From positions 682,001 to 746,000 of the forward strand of contig NZ_JADFCO010000066.1 in assembly GCF_015356755.1 (NCBI RefSeq): a stretch of 64,000 bases of DNA, in the 5' to 3' direction. Shown here piece after piece: positions 52,683-62,390 of this stretch; position 1 is the first letter of the stretch; every line of letters starts with the position of its first letter. Under the pieces are notes generated by a model. It searched no databases, had not been told where the DNA came from, and saw only the letters and a list, made by a program, of their open reading frames with translations. The DNA is from Nonlabens antarcticus. GTDB taxonomy: Bacteria; Bacteroidota; Bacteroidia; Flavobacteriales; Flavobacteriaceae. Both the position numbers and the translations under genes were made by a program.

Positions 52683-53645
52683 TTAATCACGAGCACTTAA
52701 CCATTCCACCACATTTTTTTCAATGCGATTCATGATATTTTTAGTATCAGCCTTTTCAAATTTCTCTCCTGTAATTTGTTCATAGAGTTCAATGTAGCGC
52801 TCGCTTACGGAAAGTACATATTCATCTGTCATAGAAGGAACGGATTGTCCTTCTAAACCTTGAAAATCATTTGAAATGAGCCATTGTCTTACAAATTCTT
52901 TACTGAGTTGCTTTTGAGTGTCACCATTATCCTGACGTTCTTGATAACCATCTGAATAAAAATACCTAGAGGAATCTGGCGTGTGAATCTCGTCGATCAA
53001 TACAATAGTACCATCTGCCGTCTTTCCAAATTCATATTTAGTATCCACGAGAATCAAACCTCGATCTGCGGCAAGCTGTGTACCACGCTCAAATAGGGCT
53101 TTGGTATACTTTTCTAAAACTTCGTATTCTTCTTTTGATACAATTCCTTTAGAGATAATATCTTCTCGAGAAATATCTTCATCATGATCTCCCATCTCTG
53201 CCTTTGTAGCTGGAGTTATAATAGGAACTGAGAATTTATCATTTTCCTTCATTCCATCTGGTAAGGAAACACCGCATAGCATTCGTTTTCCAGCATTATA
53301 TTCTCTAGCTGCATGACCACTCATATAACCACGAATAACCATTTCTACTTTAAATGGCTCGCATTTATGACCTATAGCAACGTTAGGGTCTGGTGTAGCG
53401 ATGAGCCAGTTGGGAACTATGCCTTCCGTTGCCTTCATCATTTTAGTGGCGATCTGATTTAGTATTTGACCCTTAAAAGGAATGCCACGTGGTAATACCA
53501 CATCAAAAGCACTGAGTCTATCACTGGCGATCATTATCAAAAGATCATTGTCCAAAAAATACACCTCTCTAACTTTACCCTTGTAAACGGTTTGCTGACC
53601 TTGAAATTTAAAGTTGGTGTCAGTGATGGTATCAAATAGAAACAT
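52683..53645 (-). CDS. purC: SAICAR synthase (phosphoribosylaminoimidazole-succinocarboxamide synthase)
   Basis: 320 residues, ATP-grasp-like PurC of the longer type. [55 protein letters not shown] and [12 protein letters not shown] cover the ATP, CAIR and aspartate sites. Couples aspartate to CAIR in purine synthesis. Not linked to other pur genes here. Single gene on the minus strand between proC and phoH. Confidence 0.96.
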   Translation of the reverse strand: MFLFDTITDTNFKFQGQQTVYKGKVREVYFLDNDLLIMIASDRLSAFDVVLPRGIPFKGQILNQIATKMMKATEGIVPNWLIATPDPNVAIGHKCEPFKVEMVIRGYMSGHAAREYNAGKRMLCGVSLPDGMKENDKFSVPIITPATKAEMGDHDEDISREDIISKGIVSKEEYEVLEKYTKALFERGTQLAADRGLILVDTKYEFGKTADGTIVLIDEIHTPDSSRYFYSDGYQERQDNGDTQKQLSKEFVRQWLISNDFQGLEGQSVPSMTDEYVLSVSERYIELYEQITGEKFEKADTKNIMNRIEKNVVEWLSARD

Positions 53646-53746
53646 GTGGTGGATTTTAATCTTTGGTAAATATGAGAAATCCCACTTGCAACAAAGCTTA
53701 TGGGATAACTATTTATGAAGTATTTATTGACGGTTGTTGATGAATT

Positions 53747-53761
53747 GCTTTTGCGAAAGCG
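53747..53761. repeat. Dispersed palindrome, copy 16, degenerate (intergenic)
   Basis: GCTTTTGCGAAAGCG, one change in the core; between purC and phoH. Confidence 0.7.
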
Positions 53762-53790
53762 AACTAAAATCAAGCTAACTTACAAGTTAA

Positions 53791-54741
53791 CTAATTACCG
53801 GTTTCAATCGTTTTATAAGCCGCAATAACCTTTTTAACAAGACGGTGACGTACTACATCACTGTCGTCTAGGTACATCATCCCAACTCCATCGACTTCTT
53901 TCAGGATTAATAAAGCCTCTTTCAAACCAGAAATCATGCGACGTGGTAAATCGATCTGGCCTGGATCCCCTGTGATAAAAAATTTAGCGTCTTTACCCAT
54001 ACGAGTTAAGAACATTTTCATCTGGGCATGCGTTGTATTTTGTGCTTCATCGAGAATAACATAGGCATGATCTAGAGTACGTCCTCGCATAAATGCTAAC
54101 GGTGCAATCTGGATGGTACCCTTTTCAATGTAACTAGACAGGCGCTCTGCAGGCACCATATCTCGCAATGCATCATAAATAGGCTGCATGTAAGGGTCCA
54201 GTTTTTCCTTGAGATCTCCAGGTAGAAAACCTAGGTTTTCCCCTGCCTCCACCGCAGGTCTTGTAATTATAATGCGTTTTACCTCTCGATTCTTCAAAGC
54301 TTGTACCGCAAGAGCGACCCCTATATAAGTTTTCCCAGTTCCAGCAGGACCTATGGCAAAAACCATATCATTTTTTTTACAAAGTGCTACTAGCTTACCC
54401 TGATTAGGAGTTTTAGGTCTTATAAGCGCACCATTATTACCGTGAACTAAAACATCACTGGTCCCTTTACCATTAAAACTATCTGGTTCATTTGCGGTAA
54501 GCAGACGCTCAATGACATTTTCATCCAGCGTATTGTATTTGGTGAAATGATTTAAAAGCATTTCTAGCCTCTTATCAAATTCCTGTAATTGTTCCTCGTC
54601 ACCATAGACTTTCATGACTGAGCCACGAGCGACAATTTTAAGTTTGGGATAGTGTTGTTTGAGAAAAGTTAGGTTCTTGTTTTTGGCTCCAAAAAATTCT
54701 CTCGGATTTGCGTCGGCAAGATCAATGATAAGTTCGTTCAA
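53791..54741 (-). CDS. phoH: PhoH family ATPase
   Basis: 316 residues from TTG 54741; the start MNELIIDL is the family's usual one and no in-frame ATG precedes it. An N-terminal RNA-binding-like region (about 1-90), then the P-loop ATPase: Walker A GPAGTGKT (131-138), RPAVEAGENLGFLPGDL, Walker B YVILDEAQN, and FFITGDPGQIDLP. PhoH proteins are ATPases tied to RNA metabolism or YbeY-type ribosome maturation. Divergent from the DUF62 gene. Confidence 0.94.
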   Translation of the reverse strand: MNELIIDLADANPREFFGAKNKNLTFLKQHYPKLKIVARGSVMKVYGDEEQLQEFDKRLEMLLNHFTKYNTLDENVIERLLTANEPDSFNGKGTSDVLVHGNNGALIRPKTPNQGKLVALCKKNDMVFAIGPAGTGKTYIGVALAVQALKNREVKRIIITRPAVEAGENLGFLPGDLKEKLDPYMQPIYDALRDMVPAERLSSYIEKGTIQIAPLAFMRGRTLDHAYVILDEAQNTTHAQMKMFLTRMGKDAKFFITGDPGQIDLPRRMISGLKEALLILKEVDGVGMMYLDDSDVVRHRLVKKVIAAYKTIETGN

Positions 54742-54893
54742 AAGCGATAAATTAGGTGACGTTATGCGTCTATTATTTTTTAGTTTTGCTATTGTGTTCT
54801 AGTGAGTCATGAAAGTAGTAAAAACTATGTTTATCATTCCATGGAATCACTTTATTTTAAGATTCATTTAATCAACAACCCAGCTTTTTTTCT

Positions 54894-55730
54894 ATGCCCA
54901 TTATTACCTTAACGACAGATTTTGGCTGGAAGGATCCTTATGTGGGCGCTGTGAAAGGTGCTATTCACAAAGAATTAGAAAACATAAATATCGTGGATAT
55001 CTCTCATGATGTTTCACCGTTTCACATAGCCGAGGCCGCATATATTATCCAAAACGCTTACTCTTCCTTTCCTGAGGGAACCATTCATATTATAGGTGTT
55101 GATGCGGAGCACACTCCGGAAAATAAACACTTGGCCATTTTAATGAATGGTCATTATTTCATCTGTGCAGATAATGGCGTTTTAGGTTTGATCATAAGTA
55201 AGATGCGAGCAGAGCGGATGGTAGAAATTAATATACATGATCGCATTTCCTCTAATTTCACAACTTTGGATGCTTTTGTAAGCACTGCATGTCACATTGC
55301 CCGCGGTGGGACTTTAGAGGTCATAGGTAAGCCCATAACAGATTTGAGATCCATTACTGGAATACATCCTTTTGTTTCAGAATCAAAGAATAATATCCAC
55401 GGCCAGGTTATCTATATAGATAATTATGGTAATAGCGTTTCAAACATTACCAGAGAACTTTTTGAAAAAATAGGCCGTGGTAGAAAATTTGAAATCTATG
55501 CGCGCAGTGAGCGCATCAAAACAATTTATGAACGATATTCTGATATTGTCAACTTTGATTTAGAACCCATAAAACGAGATGTTGATGGAAAAGGTCTTGC
55601 CATTTTCAATAGTTCTGACCTGATTGAAATCGCCACGTATAGATCAAATCCAAGTACCGTTGGAAGCGCCAGCACTCTTTTTGGTTTACAAATTGATGCT
55701 CCAGTAATCGTTAACTTTGAATTGATATGA
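54894..55730 (+). CDS. SAM hydrolase (DUF62, S-adenosyl-L-methionine hydroxide adenosyltransferase)
   Basis: 278 residues. N-terminal ITLTTDFGWKDPYVGAVKG (Asp of the SAM site) and HYFICADNGVLGLI, then the C-terminal domain with GQVIYIDNYGNSVSNIT. Family enzymes split SAM to adenosine and methionine, related to fluorinase. Its stop overlaps the next start (ATGA): first gene of a four-gene unit leading to gldF-gldG. Confidence 0.92.
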   Translation: MPIITLTTDFGWKDPYVGAVKGAIHKELENINIVDISHDVSPFHIAEAAYIIQNAYSSFPEGTIHIIGVDAEHTPENKHLAILMNGHYFICADNGVLGLIISKMRAERMVEINIHDRISSNFTTLDAFVSTACHIARGGTLEVIGKPITDLRSITGIHPFVSESKNNIHGQVIYIDNYGNSVSNITRELFEKIGRGRKFEIYARSERIKTIYERYSDIVNFDLEPIKRDVDGKGLAIFNSSDLIEIATYRSNPSTVGSASTLFGLQIDAPVIVNFELI

Positions 55731-56023
55731 TTGTACGTATTGTAAAAATGCATTTTCAAAAGGATCGCATCCTCGAGTTTCAAACAATGTTTGAAGATAT
55801 TAAAGAAGGTATTAGAAATCAGCCAGGTTGTAGCCTGTTGGAATTGTATCAGGATATCGATGACAAACAAGCATTTTATACCTATAGCTACTGGGATTCT
55901 GAAGCCGACCTAAATAACTACCGTCATTCTGCGTTATTTAAAAAGATATGGCCAGCGACCAAAGCGATGTTTGATGAAAAACCTACTGCACACAGCGTAC
56001 ACAAAATTCACAGCCTTAAATGA
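55727..56023 (+). CDS. Antibiotic biosynthesis monooxygenase (ABM) domain protein
   Basis: 98 residues, ferredoxin-like dimeric alpha/beta barrel. FQTMFEDIKEGIRNQPGCSLLELYQDID and YSYWDSEADLNNYRHSALF are typical of ABM/YgiN-type proteins, which oxidise quinols or other aromatics without cofactor, or merely bind them. Overlaps by 4 bp with both neighbours. Function in the gliding unit is unknown. Confidence 0.88.
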   Translation: MIVRIVKMHFQKDRILEFQTMFEDIKEGIRNQPGCSLLELYQDIDDKQAFYTYSYWDSEADLNNYRHSALFKKIWPATKAMFDEKPTAHSVHKIHSLK

Positions 56024-56748
56024 AAGCGATTTATCTAAAAGAGATTCGTGGTTTTTTCAGTAGTCTTAGTGGCTATCTGGTTATCTGTATTTTCCTTTTA
56101 GTAAGTGGTTTACTTGTTTTTGTTTTTGATGGTGAGTTCAATGTGCTCAACTATGGTTTTGCAGATTTAACTCCGTTTTTTCTTTTAATTCCATGGTTAT
56201 TTATGTTCTTGATTCCTGCTATTTGCATGCGCAGTTTTACGGTGGAACGGGATCTGGGGACATTAGAGATTCTTCTAACGCGACCTGTTTCGATCCGCAG
56301 TTTGATAGGTGGGAAATATTTAGCAGCATTAACCCTTATTGTTGTTGCCCTGATTCCTACATTGTTATACGTTATCTCAGTAGGAAAATTAGGCACAACC
56401 TCATTTAACATTGATCTAGGCAGCACTATGGGCAGTTATCTGGGGGCTATCTTACTTGCATTGAGCTATACTGCAATTTCTATTTTCAGTTCTACCATTA
56501 CTAAAAATCAGATTGTTGCTTTTCTCTTGGCCGCTCTACTCTGCTTTGCGATGTATTTTGGCTTTGAAGGACTATCGGGTTATGTGACTAGCGACGCCGT
56601 GCTGGCTTCATTTGGTATGAAATATCATTATGAAAGTATGGCTCGCGGCGTTTTAGACACTAGGGATGTAATTTATTTTGTGAGTATTGCCGTTTTCTTT
56701 TTCGCTTTAAGCGAAATCTCACTTAAAACAAGTCTAGCTAGAAATTGA
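56020..56748 (+). CDS. gldF: Gliding motility ABC transporter permease GldF
   Basis: 242 residues, about six helices, ABC-2-type permease. The early MKAIYLKEIRGFFSSLSGY, the ICMRSFTVERDLGTLEILLTRPV coupling region and RGVLDTRDVIYF match GldF. With GldG and the ATPase GldA (not here) it forms an ABC system required for gliding in Flavobacterium-type bacteria. Its ATG overlaps the ABM stop. Confidence 0.93.
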   Translation: MKAIYLKEIRGFFSSLSGYLVICIFLLVSGLLVFVFDGEFNVLNYGFADLTPFFLLIPWLFMFLIPAICMRSFTVERDLGTLEILLTRPVSIRSLIGGKYLAALTLIVVALIPTLLYVISVGKLGTTSFNIDLGSTMGSYLGAILLALSYTAISIFSSTITKNQIVAFLLAALLCFAMYFGFEGLSGYVTSDAVLASFGMKYHYESMARGVLDTRDVIYFVSIAVFFFALSEISLKTSLARN

Positions 56749-58430
56749 TGGTCAGAATAGTTAGAAATATGGTTTTGTGGATCGTTGCGCTTCTCGCGCT
56801 TAACTTCGTTTCAAATCGTTTCTACCATCGGTTTGATTTAACGGAAGATGGCCGCTATACCATTTCTAATGAAACCAAAACCCTTCTAGATGAAGCTCCA
56901 CTGGATATTTATGTAGATGTTTTTTTAGACGGCGAGTTACCAGCCGAGTTTCTAAAACTTAAACGTGAAACCCGCCAATTACTGGAAGAATTAAGCTCCC
57001 TCCATCCTAATCTCAAATATGATTTTTTGAATCCGCTGGCAGATTTGAACCAGGAGGAGTCCGATCAAGTAATACAGCAACTGGCTCGAGAAGGTGTGCA
57101 ACCGGCGATGGCGACCATAATGGAAAAAGGGAAACAGACTAATATTACCATCGTTCCCTATGCTATTATATCCTACGATGGAAAACGTACTGCCATCCCA
57201 TTATTAAAAAAGGTCGCAAGATCAACTACAGAAGAGCGCGTTAACGCTTCCATCCAGCAACTGGAATATCAGCTGGCAGATGGACTGCGCAAGGTTTCAA
57301 AATCCAAAGACAAAAAGATTGCCGTACTGCGTGATAGTGGTGAATTAACAGATTTACAAATAGCCGATTTTATAAAATCTCTACAAGCCTACTACCGTGT
57401 AGCACCTTTTGGGATAGAGTTTGTCAAAAGTAGCGATAGCATCAAGCCAGCTGACGTTCTCAACGAATTGAACTCTTATGACCTGGTTATTGAAGCAAAG
57501 CCAACCATTCCGCTGTCTGAAACTAAAAAATACATTCTTGATCAGTATTTAATGAATGGTGGTAAATTGTTGATGACGGTGGATCCTATTATTATGGAAA
57601 ATGACAGTCTGGCAAATGAAGAATCTAGAGCCTATGCCCTATCTCGCGAACTCAATCTGGATGATATGTTATTCAGGTATGGAATGCGATTGAATCGTGG
57701 ATTGATTAAGGACGTACAAAGTGGAGCATTAGCGCTCGCCACAGGTCAAGGAAGGAATACACAATATGAAGCGTTTCAATGGCCCTATTATCCACTGGCT
57801 AGTGCAGATAGTAACAATACAATCACTCGCAATCTTGAAGATGTGAAATTTGAATATACCGGAAGTCTAGACACGTTAAAGACCGCTACAGTAAAACAAA
57901 TTCTTCTTTCTACAAGCAATCAAACGCAACAGGTAACATTGCCAGCTGCCGTCTCGCTGGCAGAAATAGATGAAGAGATCAACCCATCATCCTACATTTC
58001 TGGGTCTAAAAACCTTGCTGCCATCGCTGAAGGATCTTTCACTAGCGCTTATAAAAACCGTGTCAAACCTTTTGTACTCAGTGACGGACTTGATGAAAGT
58101 AAGCCGGCTGGCTTATTTCTAGCCGCAGACGGTGATATTATGAAAAACCAGGTAGATCGCGGGCAACCGCAAGACCTAGGGTACGACATGAGAACAGGCC
58201 AATATTATGGAAATAAAGAGTTCTTAATGAATGTTGTGAACTATATGCTGGAAGATAATGGGTTATTGGCCTTACGTAATAAAGATATTAAAGTGCCATT
58301 TCTAGATGTGAAACGTAGCTATGATGATCGCACCTTCTGGCAAATGCTAAATATTATTGTGCCGCTTATGCTGGTTCTAGGGTTCGGATTTCTTTTCTTA
58401 TGGGTGCGTAAACGAAAGTATGCCGCTTAA
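56748..58430 (+). CDS. gldG: Gliding motility protein GldG
   Basis: 560 residues from ATG 56748, overlapping the gldF stop (TGATG); a TTG three bases earlier is also possible. N-terminal helix, then NFVSNRFYHRFDLTEDGRYTIS (the ABC-associated GldG domain), a long periplasmic part and a C-terminal helix (about 535-553) ending in basic residues. Completes gldF-gldG. It converges with the PhnA gene; their stop codons overlap. Confidence 0.94.
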   Translation: MVRIVRNMVLWIVALLALNFVSNRFYHRFDLTEDGRYTISNETKTLLDEAPLDIYVDVFLDGELPAEFLKLKRETRQLLEELSSLHPNLKYDFLNPLADLNQEESDQVIQQLAREGVQPAMATIMEKGKQTNITIVPYAIISYDGKRTAIPLLKKVARSTTEERVNASIQQLEYQLADGLRKVSKSKDKKIAVLRDSGELTDLQIADFIKSLQAYYRVAPFGIEFVKSSDSIKPADVLNELNSYDLVIEAKPTIPLSETKKYILDQYLMNGGKLLMTVDPIIMENDSLANEESRAYALSRELNLDDMLFRYGMRLNRGLIKDVQSGALALATGQGRNTQYEAFQWPYYPLASADSNNTITRNLEDVKFEYTGSLDTLKTATVKQILLSTSNQTQQVTLPAAVSLAEIDEEINPSSYISGSKNLAAIAEGSFTSAYKNRVKPFVLSDGLDESKPAGLFLAADGDIMKNQVDRGQPQDLGYDMRTGQYYGNKEFLMNVVNYMLEDNGLLALRNKDIKVPFLDVKRSYDDRTFWQMLNIIVPLMLVLGFGFLFLWVRKRKYAA

Positions 58431-59005
58431 GTTTTCTTAACATACTGCGTCAGTATCACGATATGTTGACCGTTTGCTCTTCCCTCGATTTGATCAGCGT
58501 TATCATGAACTAAAGATATGTTGCGAACCGCCGTACCGCGTTTTGCAATAAAGTTTGCTCCTTTTACATCAAGATCTTTGATTAAAACGATACTATCTCC
58601 TTTACTTAAAATGTTACCGTTAGAATCTCTGTGTATAATTTTCTCACCGCGCTGGATACCGGCTTCTGCCCAGGCTTTAGTGTCCTCTTCTAAATACATC
58701 ATTTCTAAAAGATCCACTGGCCAGCCTTCGCCTTTCAACTGGTTTAACATTCTGTAGGCTATTACTTGAACTGCAGGAACGGGACTCCACATAGAATCGT
58801 TTAAACAACGCCAGTGATTTGATTCCACTTGATCAGAATCTGTTAATTGAGTGACACAAGAAGAACAAGCTAGTATGCTGGTATCTTTTACATCAGAAGG
58901 AGATTCAGGCACTTCAAATATTACGAGAGACTCCTTTGAGCTGCATAATTCACAAGAACTTCCTGATCTTTCTTCTAATTCTTTAAGCAATTCTGACATA
59001 GACAT
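58427..59005 (-). CDS. PhnA-domain protein
   Basis: 192 residues from ATG 59005 (a TTG at 59020 and an ATG at 58999 are alternatives). N-terminal zinc-ribbon-like Cys pairs (CELC and CSSC) followed by a linker and the C-terminal PhnA beta domain (GDSIVLIKDLDVKGANFIAKRGTAV, GQHIVILTQYVKK). Once tied by name to alkylphosphonate use, PhnA proteins have no proven phosphonate role. Stand-alone gene. Confidence 0.88.
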   Translation of the reverse strand: MSMSELLKELEERSGSSCELCSSKESLVIFEVPESPSDVKDTSILACSSCVTQLTDSDQVESNHWRCLNDSMWSPVPAVQVIAYRMLNQLKGEGWPVDLLEMMYLEEDTKAWAEAGIQRGEKIIHRDSNGNILSKGDSIVLIKDLDVKGANFIAKRGTAVRNISLVHDNADQIEGRANGQHIVILTQYVKKT

Positions 59006-59124
59006 ATTATTAATAGACAAAGGTACTTATATTGTTTGTGGAGAAGGTCTCATTCCTACATGACATTGCAATATCAAGCATTCAATAGATATACGTAAAA
59101 TGAATTATAGAGTATTTTTCACTC

Positions 59125-60459
59125 TTAAAAATCTTGAACAAGCATTTTCACTTTGATGAATGGAGTTTCTAAATTTGAGTCTTTAATCTTTGATTCTTTG
59201 TCTACTATAATAATCCTAGGAAAGTACTGAACGCCATAGGCATTCTTTAATAACTCTGTATCTTTTTCTAAGGCGATAACGTTAACACCCGCAACTTTCT
59301 GGTTTAGTTGCAAACCACGCCAAAATTCGATCTCAGAATTTTGAGATTGAAGCGCACAAGCGATGTAGTACGCATCCTTATCAACAGACCCGACAACCAT
59401 CGAATTCCAAATTTTAAGGTTATAACTCAGGTTTGGGTCATTAAGGTCGTACATAAAGAAGTACACTTTTTTACTCCCTAACATTGAAAAGTCAAAGGGT
59501 TTAGAGTCTAAAACCTTAGCCTCTGGATAAATGAATTCAGTTCCTATGGCTGTTCGCTCAATGTTTCTATACATGACCTTTTCTGAATCTGGTCTGGGAT
59601 CATACCTGTAATCCATAGCTTTATAAAAAAGTTTTGACTTAGGATGTCTTTCAGAAACCTCTTTCATGAGTTGCTCTCGCAAACCGAATCGAATTAAACC
59701 TTGCGGCAAATCATAATAATACTTTCTTATATCCCTGCTGCGCTCTAAATTTTTGACATTAGCATAATGATATGCAATGGATAAATTTTTGTATGCTGGG
59801 ATGGTCGTATAATATCTTTCAATATCATAAATGGCTTCTGGAAACTCTTTTTTGTTAAGGTCCATCAAATCAATTTTTCCTTTGATAATTTGTCCTTTTA
59901 ATAATTTCATATACAACGCATAACTATCGTAATATGCCTGTTCATCTGTTTTAAATATATCAGAATGAATGCTGTTGTTAAGTTTGCTACTCCATTCATA
60001 TACCAGACTGTCTAAAGACTCTTCAAAAGACGCTTTGTTTTGTGACCAAAAACCTTTCTGATTTGAGAAATTTTTAAATGCCTCATCACGATTGAGTATA
60101 TATTCATTTTTAAGAGCTCCCTGAGCTCCAGAAAAAACAAGATTGATAAGTGAATCAGTTTTGAATAATGCTACATTAAAATCATCGTTCTGTTCTAAAT
60201 GAATAGGAAATACCTGATCTTCAACTAATAAATTATTGAAACCTCCATACCCCCACATGTAAGCCGTATCTGTACGTTTATATATAAAATCAACTTCAGT
60301 ATTAGCACTGATTCTTGCCTTCAAATTACTAATCGTGTCATTTGTTGTAGTTACATAAATAGGAATGTCATATTGAATCTGAGCAATTGAGATTGTGCTA
60401 TAGAATGCACAAAGGCATCCTATTAAAAGTTGCGTGACTTTAAGTTTTCTAATATCCAT
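59125..60459 (-). CDS. Exported thioredoxin-fold protein without CXXC
   Basis: 444 residues with signal peptide (about 1-26, ending ISIAQ). A long alpha-helical central part (150-300) similar in layout to exported TlpA-type proteins of Bacteroidota, then a thioredoxin-like domain: KKVYFFMYDLND, an expected active-site position with no cysteines, and YGVQYFPRIIIVDKESKI containing the conserved cis-Pro strand. Redox function is therefore improbable. Possibly a periplasmic binding or chaperone protein. Assignment is by fold pattern only. Confidence 0.7.
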   Translation of the reverse strand: MDIRKLKVTQLLIGCLCAFYSTISIAQIQYDIPIYVTTTNDTISNLKARISANTEVDFIYKRTDTAYMWGYGGFNNLLVEDQVFPIHLEQNDDFNVALFKTDSLINLVFSGAQGALKNEYILNRDEAFKNFSNQKGFWSQNKASFEESLDSLVYEWSSKLNNSIHSDIFKTDEQAYYDSYALYMKLLKGQIIKGKIDLMDLNKKEFPEAIYDIERYYTTIPAYKNLSIAYHYANVKNLERSRDIRKYYYDLPQGLIRFGLREQLMKEVSERHPKSKLFYKAMDYRYDPRPDSEKVMYRNIERTAIGTEFIYPEAKVLDSKPFDFSMLGSKKVYFFMYDLNDPNLSYNLKIWNSMVVGSVDKDAYYIACALQSQNSEIEFWRGLQLNQKVAGVNVIALEKDTELLKNAYGVQYFPRIIIVDKESKIKDSNLETPFIKVKMLVQDF

Positions 60460-61023
60460 TCGTGATTATGATTTGTATTTTAGTAGGTTTCAAAAGACTC
60501 ACAGCTGAAAGGTAACGGTTTTATCAAACCTAATCATTCTAGCGTTCGGCAGCTATTTTGCTATTCATTATACGTCTATTCATCAATAATGAGTCCATAA
60601 GATAAGCAACATAAAGCTTGTCATAAAGATATCTTCAAACTATAATAGAGCTCACTCTTTTATTGACAAGCGCTCCAGTGATCAACTTTCAAAGCAATAA
60701 CTAATGATTCTGTAGCGAATACATAATGACCATAAATCAAATTCAAGGTTTAAGTAAAATAAGTATGCTTGATTGAAATATGTTGGTTTTTATCATATGA
60801 GACAACTTAGATAATTAAAACACCAATTAATTATCAGATTCATAATCTGCAAACTGACGACTCTCCTTTTCCGTTTCCAGGTCGCTTTAAATGGCTGTTG
60901 CTTAATAATTTAATAACTAATTAAAATTTAAAAAGGTAGCAATTGCAATTCAGAAAAAGTCTCAGAGCATTATTTAAATTCAATGATCAATTTCTGGAAT
61001 TGACTTTAGTTATTTGACATTGT
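60460..61023. other. 564-bp intergenic region
   Basis: AT-rich, no gene-like frame, no strong hairpin. Nothing recognised beyond ordinary promoter-like AT tracts. Confidence 0.5.
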
Positions 61024-61863
61024 TTAGGATTCAAATGTGTGATGTCTATCATAGAAACGGTGTGCATGTGATTGAATGTAATATTTAAGCTTATCCCTTA
61101 AGGTATGAACCACTTCAGGGAAGATCACTCCAGTTTCTTCGTCACAATACACTTTTGCAATTTCTGTCGCAAGCACAAGTGAGTTCAATGAGTTGTCCGT
61201 AACATATTTTAAAAAGAAACCGTTCCCTTCAAATACATCGTTAATTTCACAAGTAACTTCCTCATCGATGGGTAGCGTTACATTCCCCAGTATTTCTTGC
61301 CATAGGTCAATTGCTGCCTTAAATTTATTCTGATCCACGCTTGAAGTACCTAAATTGAAAATAGGAACTTTACGATCCCATCTTTTCCAATTGTAAGAAT
61401 GCACATCATAAAATACAGCGGTACCAAAAAGCTCTTCCAATTTTACAATCAACTGAAGCACCACTCTGTAAAAATTCTCATGTTTATGAAGAGCGCGCTC
61501 TTTTTCTTCCTCTGTTAGCGGGACTTTCCAAACATTTTTTCCCCATGCTGTATCATAAATAGCCTCACTAGGAGAACGATTTAAATCATATTCAAACCTA
61601 CTATCATGAGCAGTCAGCGTTATAGGCAATAAAGAAATCATCGTTCCTGTGGCTGGATTTTCCTCGTACCAGCGTTCATAATCTGAGTGTAGGCAATTGT
61701 TCCACAAACGTTTGTCAAAATGATGTCCATCATGTATCGCAGCACATACATAAGGTACGTAATCATCAATTTTTATAGAAAAAGAATAATCATCTACTAC
61801 TGCGTGAAATATTTCCTCATTCTCAATCTTTTTCAAGATGCTACGGATGGACATTTTATTCAT
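61024..61863 (-). CDS. N-formylglutamate amidohydrolase family protein
   Basis: 279 residues. The family's early region (AAIHDGHHFDKRL) offers the metal-binding His/Asp, then TAHDSRFEYDLNRSP, and FYDVHSYNWKR with a further His. Zn-dependent amidohydrolase fold related to carboxypeptidases; the true substrate in Bacteroidota is not proven to be formylglutamate. Elsewhere in the phylum this gene often neighbours a QEGLA-motif protein and ATP-grasp gene, neither seen here. Single gene. Confidence 0.87.
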   Translation of the reverse strand: MNKMSIRSILKKIENEEIFHAVVDDYSFSIKIDDYVPYVCAAIHDGHHFDKRLWNNCLHSDYERWYEENPATGTMISLLPITLTAHDSRFEYDLNRSPSEAIYDTAWGKNVWKVPLTEEEKERALHKHENFYRVVLQLIVKLEELFGTAVFYDVHSYNWKRWDRKVPIFNLGTSSVDQNKFKAAIDLWQEILGNVTLPIDEEVTCEINDVFEGNGFFLKYVTDNSLNSLVLATEIAKVYCDEETGVIFPEVVHTLRDKLKYYIQSHAHRFYDRHHTFES

Positions 61864-62270
61864 GAATCTACTTGTTTCTTTAATTATTTGTTGGCTCTTA
61901 TGCTTTGACTCTAATTCTACACTACATTTCTTATTAATCTATTTAGAGCTTTCCTCGTCATCACTTTTTTAGATATTGTATTAATCTGTAAAAAACCGTA
62001 TTGGAAACATCATTTTAATTTCCTAGAATATGATGTATCTCTATAATTTACATTTTGAGAAAATCCCGGACTACAATGCCCACTAATCCTAAATTATAAC
62101 AGTGATTCCCTTTTTTTACAAAATGCACTATTAAAAGATCTTTATTGTTAAAGCAAACTATAAATTAATTACATACTAATTTGTTAACTAAATGCGATAA
62201 TTACTTTGATATTATGCTTTCAGTTTAAATGTTGATTATTGGAATTAAGCAACTAAATCTAAGGTTTTTA

Positions 62271-62286
62271 CGCTTTCGCGAAAGCG
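62271..62286. repeat. Dispersed palindrome, copy 17 (intergenic)
   Basis: Exact 16-mer. Confidence 0.92.
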
Positions 62287-62327
62287 ATAAAGCAAAATAT
62301 CCTTAAGATATTGGAATCACGTATATT

Positions 62328-62370
62328 AAAAAATCTTGCTAGTTCGTTTTCTAACGGCTCTAGCAAGATT
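62328..62370 (-). terminator. Terminator of the symporter gene
   Basis: Minus-strand stem AATCTTGCTAG / CTAGCAAGATT, 17-nt loop, followed by six T. Confidence 0.85.
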
Positions 62371-62390
62371 AATACTTTCAGAGTATTTTT

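Larger units (their letters stand above)
61864..62390. other. Intergenic region between the amidohydrolase and symporter genes
   Basis: 527 bp with palindrome copy 17 and the symporter terminator. No coding frame. Confidence 0.5.

Noticed and set aside
56701..56715. TTCGCTTtAAGCGAA palindrome in gldF
   Set aside because: Lacks the CGCG centre of the dispersed repeat; treated as chance.
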